64,000 bases of DNA, from assembly GCF_030150155.1 (NCBI RefSeq), contig NZ_JASLGR010000061.1:106291-170290 (forward strand), given 5' to 3'. Below, piece after piece: positions 56,721 through 64,000 of the stretch (positions are counted from its first letter, which is position 1; the number at the start of each line of letters is the position of its first letter). The notes beneath the pieces are model-generated. The model searched no databases, was not told the DNA's origin, and saw only the letters and a program-made list of their open reading frames with translations. Position numbers and translations under genes: made by a program. The stretch is from Nocardioides sp. Its GTDB lineage: Bacteria; Actinomycetota; Actinomycetes; Propionibacteriales; Nocardioidaceae.

Positions 56721-59700
56721 TCAGAGCAGGCCCTCGACCAGGGACGTCGGGGAGCCGAAGCGGTGCGCCGTGACGGCGACCGCCTGCTCGTGCACGAAGG
56801 TCAGCAGCTCGATCCGACCGGCCTCGAGCACCGGCTGGGCGTAGAGCGCCACGTCGGCACGACCCTCGCTGGCGGCGGCGAACACCTCCCGGCTGCCACC
56901 GATCAGACGCACCCGGTGGGGCGCATCGGCGCCGGTCAGCGTGCGGGCCCACTGCGCAGCGTCGGCGGTGACCGGGACGACGCCGGACCGCGCCAGGGCT
57001 GCGGCACCGTCGGCGCTCAGCGGGGTGGCCAGCGAGACCGTCAGCGGCGCGCCCGCAGTCAGGCCCGCCCCGACGACGCGGAGCAGGTCGGTCTCGGAGC
57101 CGCCCTCGAACCGCACCGTGACCGGCACCGGCAGGTAGCGGAAGTGGTTCTGCTCGGCGAGCAGACCCGAGACGTCGCGGACCACACCGATCTCATCGGC
57201 CCAGGCGGCGGCGTCGGAGCCGAGCGAGCGCGCCAGGCGTCCCTCGGGGTCCAGTCCGCGCTCGGCCGCCGCAGCCAGCAGCGCAGCGGCAGCGCCGGTC
57301 ACCGGCGCGGTCCGGGTGGCCGGGGCCGACTCCCAGTCGCTCAGCCCGATCAGGTAGTTCGGGCCACCGGCCTTCGTCCCGGCACCGACGGCCGAGCGCT
57401 TCCAGCCACCGAACGGCTGCCGGCGTACGACGGCGCCGACGGTCGACCGGTTGACGTAGGCGTTCCCCGCCTCGACCGTGGCGATCCAGGTCTCGATCTC
57501 CTCGCGGTCCAGCGAGTGCAGACCGGCGGTGAGGCCGTAGTCGGTCTCGTTCTGGATCGCGATCGCCTCCTCCAGGGAGTCCGCGGTGATCAGGCCGAGC
57601 ACCGGACCGAAGTACTCGGTGCGGTGGAACTCCGAACCGCGCTTGACGCCGGTCTTGACGCCCGGGCTCCACAGTCGACCGGTCTCGTCGAGCTGGCGGG
57701 GCTGGACCAGCCAGGACTCGCCGGGAGCCAGGGTGGTGAGGGCGCTGAGCAACTTGCCGGCGGCAGGCTCGATCAGCGGACCCATCTGCGTGGTCGGGTC
57801 GCTCGGCAGGCCGACGGTCAGCGACGAAACGGCGTCGACGAGCTGGTGCCGGAAGCGCTCGGAGGTGGCGACCGAGCCGACCAGGATGCCGAGCGAGGCC
57901 GCCGAGCACTTCTGGCCGGCGTGACCGAAGGCGGAGTAGGCCAGGTCCTTGACCGCGAGGTCGAGGTCGGCGTCGGGGGTGATCACGATCGAGTTCTTGC
58001 CCGAGGTCTCGGCCAGCAGCGGCAGGTCGGCGCGGAAGCGACGGAAGAGCGCGGCGGTCTCGAAGGCACCAGTCAGGATCAGGCGACCCACCAGCGGCGA
58101 GGCGACCAGGGCCTGACCGGCCTCGTTCTCGGGCACGTGCACCAGGCGGAGCACTTCACGCGGTACGCCGGCCTCCCACAGGATCTGGGTGAGCAGCGAG
58201 CCACACCGGGCGGCCTGCGGGGCGGGCTTGATCACAACGGCCGACCCGGCGGCCAGGGCGGCGGCGACGCCACCGGTCGGGATCGCGACCGGGAAGTTCC
58301 ACGGCGGGGTGACCACGGTCAGCCCGACCGGCACCGGGCGGGCGCCGTCGACGGCGTCGAGGCCCTCGGCGAGCTCGGCGTAGTAGGTGAGGAAGTCGAT
58401 CGCCTCGGAGACCTCGGGGTCGCCCTGGTCGAGGGTCTTGCCGCACTCGCTGCCGGCGACCTCGAGCAGGTCGGCACGGCGGTTCTCGAACTCGATCGCG
58501 GCAGCGCGCAGGATCGCGGCCCGCTCGGCGGCGGGGCGGGCGGCCCAGGCGCGACCGGCCTCGGTGGCCTCGGCCAGGACGGCCTCGACCTGGGCGACCT
58601 CGGTCAGCGAATAGGCGGCGACCAGGTCGACGCCGAGCTGGGAGCCGGCGATCCGGGCGGTGATGTCGCGGCCCCAGGCCTGGTTGGCCGGCAGCGACGG
58701 GTCGGTGTCGGGCACGTTGGCGAAGCCGGCGGCCGGGTCGTGTGGGGCCCGCTCCAGGGCGTGCACCGGGCGGCGCCGGTCCTGGGTGCGGTTCGGTCCG
58801 GCGACGACGTCGGTGACGGCACGCAGCGCGGCCACGAACCGACCCCGCTCCCGCTCGTAGAGCCCGCCGCGGGTGTTCATCTCGGCGTACAGGTCGAAGA
58901 CGGCGGACATGAAGTTGTCGGTACTGGCGCCCTCCTCCAGGCGGCGCACCAGGTAGGAGATCGCGACGTCGAAGTCGCGCGGGTGCACCACCGGGACGTA
59001 GAGCAGCAGCCCGGCGCCCTCGGCAGCGAGGGTCTCGCGGACCGCCTCGGCCTGGCCCTCGGCCATGCCCAGCAGCATCTCGATCTCGATCCGGTCCCGG
59101 ACCCCACGGCGACCGGCCAGGGTCCAGGCGTAGGCCACGTCGAAGAGGTTGTGTCCGGCGACGCCGAGCCGGACGTTGGCGGCGCGCTCGGGGGTGAGCG
59201 CGTAGTTGAGCACCTGCTTGTAGGAGGTGTCGGAGTCCTGCTTGGAGCCCCAGGTCGCCACCGGCCAGCCGTACAGCGAGCTCTGCACCCGCTCCATCGG
59301 GAGGTTGGCGCCCTTGACCAGGCGGACCTTGACCGGCGCGCCACCGCGGGCGACACGGGCCGCGGACCACTCCTGGATCCGGATCATCGCGCCGAGGGCG
59401 TCCGGGAGGTAGGCCTGCAGCACGATCCCGGCCTCGAGGTTCAGCATCTCCTCGCGGTCGAGGATGCGCTGGAAGACCTCGATGGTGATGTCGAGGTCGT
59501 GGTACTCCTCCATGTCGAGGTTGATGAACTTGCGCCGGCCCGCAGCGGTCTCGGTGGCGGCGTACCGGTAGAGCGGCAGCAGCTCGTCGACGACGTGGGC
59601 GACGGCCTGGTCGTAGGACCAGGCCGAGTGCGGCGCGATCACGGCGGAGACCTTGACCGAGACGTAGTCGACGTCGGGGCGCTCGAGCAGGGTGCGGGTG

Positions 59701-60218
59701 CCGGCCAGGCGGCGGGCGGCCTCGGCGTCACCGAGCACTGCCTCACCGAGCAGGTTGATGTTGAGGCCGACGCCGCGCTCGCGCAGGCGGGAGATCTGGG
59801 CGCCGAGCTTGGAGTCGGTGGCGTCGATCAGGAGGTGGCCGACCATCCGGCGCAGCACGCGGCGCGCGACCGGGATGACGACGCCGGGGGCGACGCGGGA
59901 GAGGCCGGAGCCGGCCTTGAGCGCACCGCGCTGATACCAGGGCAGGAACTCCGGGGTGCACAGCGTGAGCTCGCGCAGGGCGCGGGCGGCGACGCCCAGG
60001 TCCTCGGGGCGGATCACCCGGTCGACGAAGCCGACGGTGAAGTCGAGGCCCGCGTCGTCCTTGAGTACGTCGGCCAGGCGGCGTGCCGAGGCGTGCACGG
60101 GCTTCGTGGACGCAGACTCCAGCCAGGCCCGGACGAGGGCCTCCACCTCGGGCAGGCACTCCTCGCCCAGGATCGGCGCGGTCATCACCGCAGCGGGGTT
60201 CACAGCAGACTCACTCAT
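56721..60218 (-). CDS. putA: Bifunctional proline dehydrogenase / P5C dehydrogenase
   Basis: An 1165-residue PutA. The FAD proline dehydrogenase barrel covers about 30-460 (VDRVIRPEDLGVAARAL, EGAGLLLYVPVVHPRDFDVAISYLVRRLEEG). The aldehyde dehydrogenase covers about 510-1000 (TPPWNFPVAIPTGGVAAALAAGSAVVIKP, LLAETSGKNSIVIT with the general-base Glu, and FGHAGQKCSAAS with the catalytic Cys). A C-terminal ALDH-like tail of about 160 residues follows. It turns proline into glutamate with channelled P5C. No ribbon-helix-helix DNA-binding domain is present at the N-terminus, so it does not regulate itself; the divergent LysR gene probably does. Confidence 0.95.
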   Translation of the reverse strand: MSESAVNPAAVMTAPILGEECLPEVEALVRAWLESASTKPVHASARRLADVLKDDAGLDFTVGFVDRVIRPEDLGVAARALRELTLCTPEFLPWYQRGALKAGSGLSRVAPGVVIPVARRVLRRMVGHLLIDATDSKLGAQISRLRERGVGLNINLLGEAVLGDAEAARRLAGTRTLLERPDVDYVSVKVSAVIAPHSAWSYDQAVAHVVDELLPLYRYAATETAAGRRKFINLDMEEYHDLDITIEVFQRILDREEMLNLEAGIVLQAYLPDALGAMIRIQEWSAARVARGGAPVKVRLVKGANLPMERVQSSLYGWPVATWGSKQDSDTSYKQVLNYALTPERAANVRLGVAGHNLFDVAYAWTLAGRRGVRDRIEIEMLLGMAEGQAEAVRETLAAEGAGLLLYVPVVHPRDFDVAISYLVRRLEEGASTDNFMSAVFDLYAEMNTRGGLYERERGRFVAALRAVTDVVAGPNRTQDRRRPVHALERAPHDPAAGFANVPDTDPSLPANQAWGRDITARIAGSQLGVDLVAAYSLTEVAQVEAVLAEATEAGRAWAARPAAERAAILRAAAIEFENRRADLLEVAGSECGKTLDQGDPEVSEAIDFLTYYAELAEGLDAVDGARPVPVGLTVVTPPWNFPVAIPTGGVAAALAAGSAVVIKPAPQAARCGSLLTQILWEAGVPREVLRLVHVPENEAGQALVASPLVGRLILTGAFETAALFRRFRADLPLLAETSGKNSIVITPDADLDLAVKDLAYSAFGHAGQKCSAASLGILVGSVATSERFRHQLVDAVSSLTVGLPSDPTTQMGPLIEPAAGKLLSALTTLAPGESWLVQPRQLDETGRLWSPGVKTGVKRGSEFHRTEYFGPVLGLITADSLEEAIAIQNETDYGLTAGLHSLDREEIETWIATVEAGNAYVNRSTVGAVVRRQPFGGWKRSAVGAGTKAGGPNYLIGLSDWESAPATRTAPVTGAAAALLAAAAERGLDPEGRLARSLGSDAAAWADEIGVVRDVSGLLAEQNHFRYLPVPVTVRFEGGSETDLLRVVGAGLTAGAPLTVSLATPLSADGAAALARSGVVPVTADAAQWARTLTGADAPHRVRLIGGSREVFAAASEGRADVALYAQPVLEAGRIELLTFVHEQAVAVTAHRFGSPTSLVEGLL

Positions 60219-60311
60219 AGAGCGATCATCTCCCCGCCGAACAGGTCACGTAAAGCGATGTTTTCCGACCGATAACGTTCGGGTTTGCTTACCCTTTGCT
60301 AGGGTGCTGCC
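60219..60311. promoter_or_regulatory. putA-LysR divergent promoter
   Basis: This 93-base gap contains AT-richer sequence than its surroundings. A direct repeat TTTGCT (in GGTTTGCTTACC and CCTTTGCTAGG) lies just before the LysR start, and ACGTAAAGCGATGTTTTCC lies nearer putA. Repeated short motifs at helical spacing are typical for LysR binding. Confidence 0.4.
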
Positions 60312-61208
60312 ATGCTCGACGTACGCCGCCTCCGACTGCTCCGCGAGCTCTCCCTGCACGGCACCCTGAGCGAGGTCGCCGACGTGCTGCACCAGAGCCC
60401 GTCCTCGGTCTCCCAGCAGCTCGGGCTGCTGGAGCGGGAGGTCGGCACCAAGCTGCTGCGCAAGGTCGGGCGGCGGGTCGAGCTCACCCCGGCCGCCGAG
60501 CGGCTCGTCGAACACACCGGCGAGATCCTGGCGCTCCTGGAGCGTGCCGAGGCCGACGTCGCAGCACTGGCCGCCGAAGATGGGGAGGTCTCGGGGACCG
60601 TCCACATCGCGGCCTTCCAGTCCGCCGCGCTGGCGTTCATGCCGCAGCTGCTCACCCGGCTGGCCACCGAGCACCCGCGGCTGAAGGTGACGATGTCGCA
60701 GCGACTGCCCGAGGAGGCACTGCTGGAGGCACGCTCGAGCGAGTTCGACCTGGTCATCGCGCAGCAGTACCCGCATCATCCCGCCCCGCTGCACGCCGAC
60801 CTCGACCGGGCGCCGCTGACCACCGACCTGCTCCGGCTCGCGGTCCGTCCCGGTGACGAGCACGCGGCGATCACCTCGCTGGCCGACGCGGCCGCGATCC
60901 CCTGGGTGATGGAGCCGCGCGGGGCGGCCTCACGGACCTGGGCCGAGCATGCCTGCCGGGAGGCCGGGTTCGAGCCCGACGTACGGTTCGAGACCGACGA
61001 CCTGGAGGCGCACATCGCGCTGGTCGAGACCGGCGTCGCGGTCGCGATCCTGCCCGGCCTGATGAGCGTGCGGCGCGCCCCCCAGGTGCGCTGGGTCGAC
61101 CTGCCCGGCGACCCGCACCGCGAGGTCTTCACCTCGACCCGGGCGGCACTGGCGAACGCTCCCGCGATCCAGGTCTGCCGCGAGGCGCTGGCAGCCGTCG
61201 CCCCCTGA
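60312..61208 (+). CDS. LysR-family regulator, likely activator of putA
   Basis: A 298-residue LysR regulator. The helix-turn-helix is at about 3-60 (LRLLRELSLHGTLSEVADVLHQSPSSVSQQLGLLE, quoted as two halves LRELSLHGTLSEVAD and SPSSVSQQLGLLE), with RRVELTPAAERLV after it. The effector domain begins near 95 (VHIAAFQSAALAFMPQLL). The gene is divergent from putA with a 93-base gap, so proline-dependent control is the natural guess. It ends 16 bases before the convergent monooxygenase stop, with no hairpin between. Confidence 0.85.
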   Translation: MLDVRRLRLLRELSLHGTLSEVADVLHQSPSSVSQQLGLLEREVGTKLLRKVGRRVELTPAAERLVEHTGEILALLERAEADVAALAAEDGEVSGTVHIAAFQSAALAFMPQLLTRLATEHPRLKVTMSQRLPEEALLEARSSEFDLVIAQQYPHHPAPLHADLDRAPLTTDLLRLAVRPGDEHAAITSLADAAAIPWVMEPRGAASRTWAEHACREAGFEPDVRFETDDLEAHIALVETGVAVAILPGLMSVRRAPQVRWVDLPGDPHREVFTSTRAALANAPAIQVCREALAAVAP

Positions 61209-61224
61209 CCCCGCCTTGTGAGCG

Positions 61225-62769
61225 TCAGCCGAAGGCGAGGTGCCCGTCGGAGTGCACGTCGCCGGGGGCCATCCGGCGCATGTCGATGAAGTAGTTCTGC
61301 TTCGCCTGGTAGGCACCGTGGTCACCCTGCCGGGGCATCCCCGGCGCGCCGCGCAGCAGGTAGCCCGACTTCATGTCCATCAGCGGCCGCGACCCGGCCT
61401 GGGCGGGCTCGGTGACGCGGACGACGGTGTGGCCGTGCTCGGTCATGTCGCTGAGCAGGTTGCTCACCCAGGCCGAGACCAGGTCGGCCTTGAGCGTCCA
61501 GGAGGCGTTGATGTAGCCGATCGTGAAGGCGAAGTTCGGCACGTGGGTGAGCATCGTGCCGAGGTAGGCGGTGGTCTCGCCGGGGTCGATCTTCTCGCCG
61601 TCGACGGTGATGTCGGCACCGCCGAAGAGCTTGATGTTGAGGCCCGTCGCACTGACGATGATGTCGGCCTCGAGGGTCTCGCCGGACTCGAGCTCGATCC
61701 CGGTCGGGGTCAGGGTCTTGATGTGGTCGGTGACGATGGTCGCCGAGCCGTTGCGGATCACCCGCCACAGGTCGCCGTCGGGCACCGCGCACAGCCGCTG
61801 GTCCCACGGGTCGTACGGCGGGTTGAGGTGCTTGTCGACGAAGGCGGTCGCCTCCTCGCGGGTGAACCCCTGGCCACCCTCCCGGGCGGTGAGCTGTCCG
61901 ATCTGGCTGTCGCGAATGAAGGCGCGGGCGCGCTGCGGGAAGCGCTGGGCGAAGAGGTAGAGCCCGAGGCTCAGGCCCAGGTTCTCCCAGCGCAGCGCCT
62001 CGCGCGCCGCCTTCGCCCTGACCCCCTTGAACGGCAGCCGGCCCACCAACGGGACCTTCTTCATGCCGCCCGCGACCGGGTCTTTGCCCGGTCGCGACAC
62101 GATGTACGTCGGCGTGCGCTGGAGCATCGTGACGTGCTCGGCCCCGGAGTTGGCCATCGCGGGCACCAGGGTGACGGCGGTCGCGCCGGAGCCGATGATG
62201 ACGACCTTCTTGCCGGTGTAGTCGAGGTCCTCGGGCCAGAACTGCGGGTGCAGGAAGGTGCCCTCGAACTCCTCGACGCCGGGGAAGGTCGGCTGGAAGC
62301 CCTGGTGGTAGTCGTAGTAGCCCGAGCAGTTCCACAGGAACCGGGTGGTGATGGTGCCGGTGCCGCCCTCCACACCGGGACCCTCCACGGAGATCGTCCA
62401 CAGCTCGGTGCGCGAGTCCCAGCTCGCCGCGGTGACCCGGTGGCCGTAGCGGATCACGTCGTCGACGCCCTCCTCAGCGGCGACCGTGGTCAGGTACTCC
62501 TTGATCAGCGGCCCGTCGGCCAGCGTCGTGTCGGACTCCCACGGACGCCAGCGGAAGGCGAACGTGAACATGTCGGAGTCCGACCGGATCCCCGGGTACT
62601 TGAACAGGTCCCAGGTGCCGCCCAATGCGTCACGCGCCTCCAGGATCGCCACCGAGCGGTCCTTGTTGTTGCGCAGCAGGCTCGCCGCCGCGTCGATGCC
62701 GGACAGCCCGGCCCCGATGATGAGGACGTCGACGTCAGGAGCGCCAGTGCCAGCCGAGGTGTGAGTCAC
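61225..62769 (-). CDS. Baeyer-Villiger-type flavin-containing monooxygenase
   Basis: A 514-residue class B flavoprotein monooxygenase. The FAD motif VDVLIIGAGLSGIDAAASLL is at about 14-33, the Baeyer-Villiger fingerprint FEGTFLHPQFWP (FxGxxxHxxxWP) near 165, and the NADPH motif VVIIGSGATAVTLVP near 185. The ATG (I)VSATGLN element (IIVSATGLNIKLFGG) lies near 365. GTG at 62769 is chosen because it places the FAD motif normally; the frame runs on for 104 codons without coding character. Such enzymes turn ketones into esters or lactones. It has no partner genes nearby. Confidence 0.87.
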   Translation of the reverse strand: MTHTSAGTGAPDVDVLIIGAGLSGIDAAASLLRNNKDRSVAILEARDALGGTWDLFKYPGIRSDSDMFTFAFRWRPWESDTTLADGPLIKEYLTTVAAEEGVDDVIRYGHRVTAASWDSRTELWTISVEGPGVEGGTGTITTRFLWNCSGYYDYHQGFQPTFPGVEEFEGTFLHPQFWPEDLDYTGKKVVIIGSGATAVTLVPAMANSGAEHVTMLQRTPTYIVSRPGKDPVAGGMKKVPLVGRLPFKGVRAKAAREALRWENLGLSLGLYLFAQRFPQRARAFIRDSQIGQLTAREGGQGFTREEATAFVDKHLNPPYDPWDQRLCAVPDGDLWRVIRNGSATIVTDHIKTLTPTGIELESGETLEADIIVSATGLNIKLFGGADITVDGEKIDPGETTAYLGTMLTHVPNFAFTIGYINASWTLKADLVSAWVSNLLSDMTEHGHTVVRVTEPAQAGSRPLMDMKSGYLLRGAPGMPRQGDHGAYQAKQNYFIDMRRMAPGDVHSDGHLAFG

Positions 62770-62803
62770 CGCACAGACGTTACCCGCGAGTAGCCAAGAG
62801 CGC

Positions 62804-62828
62804 AGCCCCCCACTTGCGGGCTTTTTTC
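62804..62828 (+). terminator. Weak T-tract hairpin in the divergent gap
   Basis: AGCCC and GGGCT (5 bp, 9-base loop) are followed by TTTTTT on the + strand, although the only nearby + strand gene starts 70 bases later. It may be a leader attenuator for that gene, or chance. Confidence 0.3.
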
Positions 62829-62895
62829 GGACGCCTCCGGCCGGGCGCCGACTGCTTCTGGCAGGATCAGCTGGCCGTGCAGCCGGGAGGGATCC

Positions 62896-63177
62896 ATGCG
62901 TGCAGAGACGAGCGCCGAGCTCGCCCTCGGTGCCCCGATCGGTCAGGGCGCCGCACGAGAGACCGAAGCGGCGCGACGGATCCTGCGCCGCGGGCGGTGG
63001 GCGATCACGGCCAGCGTCGCCGTCATGATCATCGGCTTCGCGATCGGCCAGCCCCTCTCCCGTCGTCGCATCCTGCGCCAACCAGGGAGCAGAAGGAGGT
63101 CAGCTTTTGTCGGTGGCTTCCCATACTGTGATGGGCATGAAGTCGAGTGGCTCGGAGCCCGTGACCAGCAGTGCTGA
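62896..63177 (+). CDS. Small membrane protein, 93 residues
   Basis: The ATG at 62896 has an excellent ribosome site (GGAGGG, 4-5 bases upstream). The first 35 residues are polar and the span WAITASVAVMIIGFAIG near 36-52 is a clear transmembrane helix, followed by positive residues (RRRILRQPGSRRR). The last 30 residues overlap the start of the next gene in another frame and lack coding bias. I do not know the family. It could be a short anchor protein or a leader peptide for the DUF222 gene. Confidence 0.45.
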   Translation: MRAETSAELALGAPIGQGAARETEAARRILRRGRWAITASVAVMIIGFAIGQPLSRRRILRQPGSRRRSAFVGGFPYCDGHEVEWLGARDQQC

Positions 63178-64000
63178 GGCACTGTTGGAGGGCTGGCGTG
63201 TGGACCAGGCCAAGGCCCGCCGTCGCGAGGTCAAGGCCCTGGACAAGGCGATTCGCTGGCTCACCGTGGTGGCCGACGCTGAGCCTGCTGAGCAGCGGTA
63301 CGGCCTGGAGATGCCCGTCGGTGGTGACGGCTGTCCTCGCATCGGGGAGGAAGCAGTGGCCGAGTTCGCTGCGTTCGCTCAGATGAGCCCCCGCGCTGCA
63401 CTGGCCTATCTGGCTGATGTGTGGGACCTGGCGTGGCGGTTCCCCGAGACTCTGGCTGCCGTCCGAGAAGGTCGGGTTGAGGTGTGGCGTGCCCGTCAGG
63501 TCGCCGCGACGCTGCGCGGTGTCCCGGCCGAGGGTGCGCGGTACGTCGACGAGGCCATCGCCCCGATCGCCCATCGGGTCGGGATGGCCCGCCTCCGACG
63601 CATGGTCGTCCTGGCCGAGATCCTCAGTGACCCCGACGCAGCTGTGGCCCGCGCGAGGGCGGCAGCGGAGGGCCGGTCGATCAACATCTCCGGGACCGGG
63701 CAGCCCGACGGCCTGGCCGATGTGTTCGGCCGCCTGGACGCCGCCGATGCTGCTGACTTCGAGGCAGCGATCCAGGAGGTCGCCGCCGAACTTGCAGGGG
63801 CGGATGAGGGGTCTGAGCCCGAGCCGTTGGACATCCGCCGCGCCAAGGCAGTCGGGGTGATCGCGCGGCGCCACCTCGCCGGTATAGCCGGTTCAGGGAC
63901 GTCGGAGGTGGTCGTGACGCGGGTGGTGCACACCTACGTCCACCTCACCCCCGACTCACCCGTCGCCGAAGTCGAAGCCGGCAACACTCTCGCCCCGGTC
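63107..64000 (+). CDS. DUF222/13E12-type protein, N-terminal part
   Basis: An uninterrupted frame runs from 63107 to the right edge (298 codons). It resembles actinobacterial DUF222 (13E12-repeat) proteins, which usually end in an HNH nuclease domain that would lie outside the window: LTVVADAEP..., EFAAFAQMSPRAALAYLADVWDLAWRFP, VREGRVEVWRARQVA, YVDEAIAPIAHRVG, INISGTGQPDGLADVFGRLDAADAADF. The ribosome site AGAAGGAGGT (63091-63100) is ideally spaced for the TTG at 63107; GTG 63113 and ATG 63131/63137 are in-frame alternatives with worse spacing. These genes are often dispersed and mobile in actinomycetes. Confidence 0.75.
   Translation, partial: MSVASHTVMGMKSSGSEPVTSSAEALLEGWRVDQAKARRREVKALDKAIRWLTVVADAEPAEQRYGLEMPVGGDGCPRIGEEAVAEFAAFAQMSPRAALAYLADVWDLAWRFPETLAAVREGRVEVWRARQVAATLRGVPAEGARYVDEAIAPIAHRVGMARLRRMVVLAEILSDPDAAVARARAAAEGRSINISGTGQPDGLADVFGRLDAADAADFEAAIQEVAAELAGADEGSEPEPLDIRRAKAVGVIARRHLAGIAGSGTSEVVVTRVVHTYVHLTPDSPVAEVEAGNTLAPV

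Overview
The window is about 70% GC, with codons ending mostly in G or C, many GTG starts, and long operons whose genes overlap by 1-4 bases (ATGA, GTGA, TGATG). Together with a PcaD-PcaC fusion (pcaL), a bifunctional PutA, an AtuA-type acyl-CoA carboxylase island and a DUF222/13E12 protein, this points to a catabolically versatile soil actinomycete. Nocardioides or a close relative is my best guess, as an inference only. I saw no rRNA, tRNA, CRISPR array, transposase or phage gene.

Layout. (1) 302-14080: two divergent catabolic operons. The left one (- strand) holds two HsaA-like flavin monooxygenases, one extradiol dioxygenase, two meta-cleavage-product hydrolases and a fumarylacetoacetate-hydrolase-family enzyme. 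The right one (+ strand) holds an isocitrate-lyase-superfamily enzyme, three fumarate-reductase/ketosteroid-dehydrogenase-type flavoproteins, an SDR, an isochorismatase-like protein and a racemase-like protein, the last two lacking the usual cysteines. The 344-bp gap between them has mirrored operator and CRP-like sites. The substrate is unknown; a plausible reading is dehydrogenation/aromatisation of a ring followed by meta cleavage. (2) 14133-15261: two toxin-antitoxin loci (FitAB-like with a shortened toxin, and YefM-YoeB). (3) 15319-27652: the protocatechuate beta-ketoadipate pathway in two blocks (pcaJ-pcaI-pcaF with a divergent LysR regulator; an IclR regulator divergent from pcaH-pcaG-pcaB-pcaL). 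Between them lie a CitE-like lyase, a NERD protein and two paralogous secreted GH114-like proteins. (4) 28375-37491: a seven-gene TetR-AtuA-acyl-CoA dehydrogenase-acyl-CoA carboxylase operon. (5) 37701-49602: large exported proteins, including a LamG/metallophosphoesterase/Ig protein and an SpaA-type adhesin that carries its own C-terminal sortase domain. (6) 49742-64000: enoyl-CoA hydratase, RhlE-like helicase, FadB/FadA beta-oxidation pair, MerR regulator, PutA with a divergent LysR regulator, a Baeyer-Villiger-type monooxygenase and the start of a DUF222 protein.

The most unusual signal is a family of exact 22-bp tandem repeats (core TTCCGGGTTC or ATCCGGGTTC), 24 units in six arrays. Five arrays begin at or within a few bases of a stop codon, all in the same polarity relative to that gene. 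The sixth sits in frame inside the biotin-carboxylase gene of the AtuA operon and encodes 22 residues of the enzyme.
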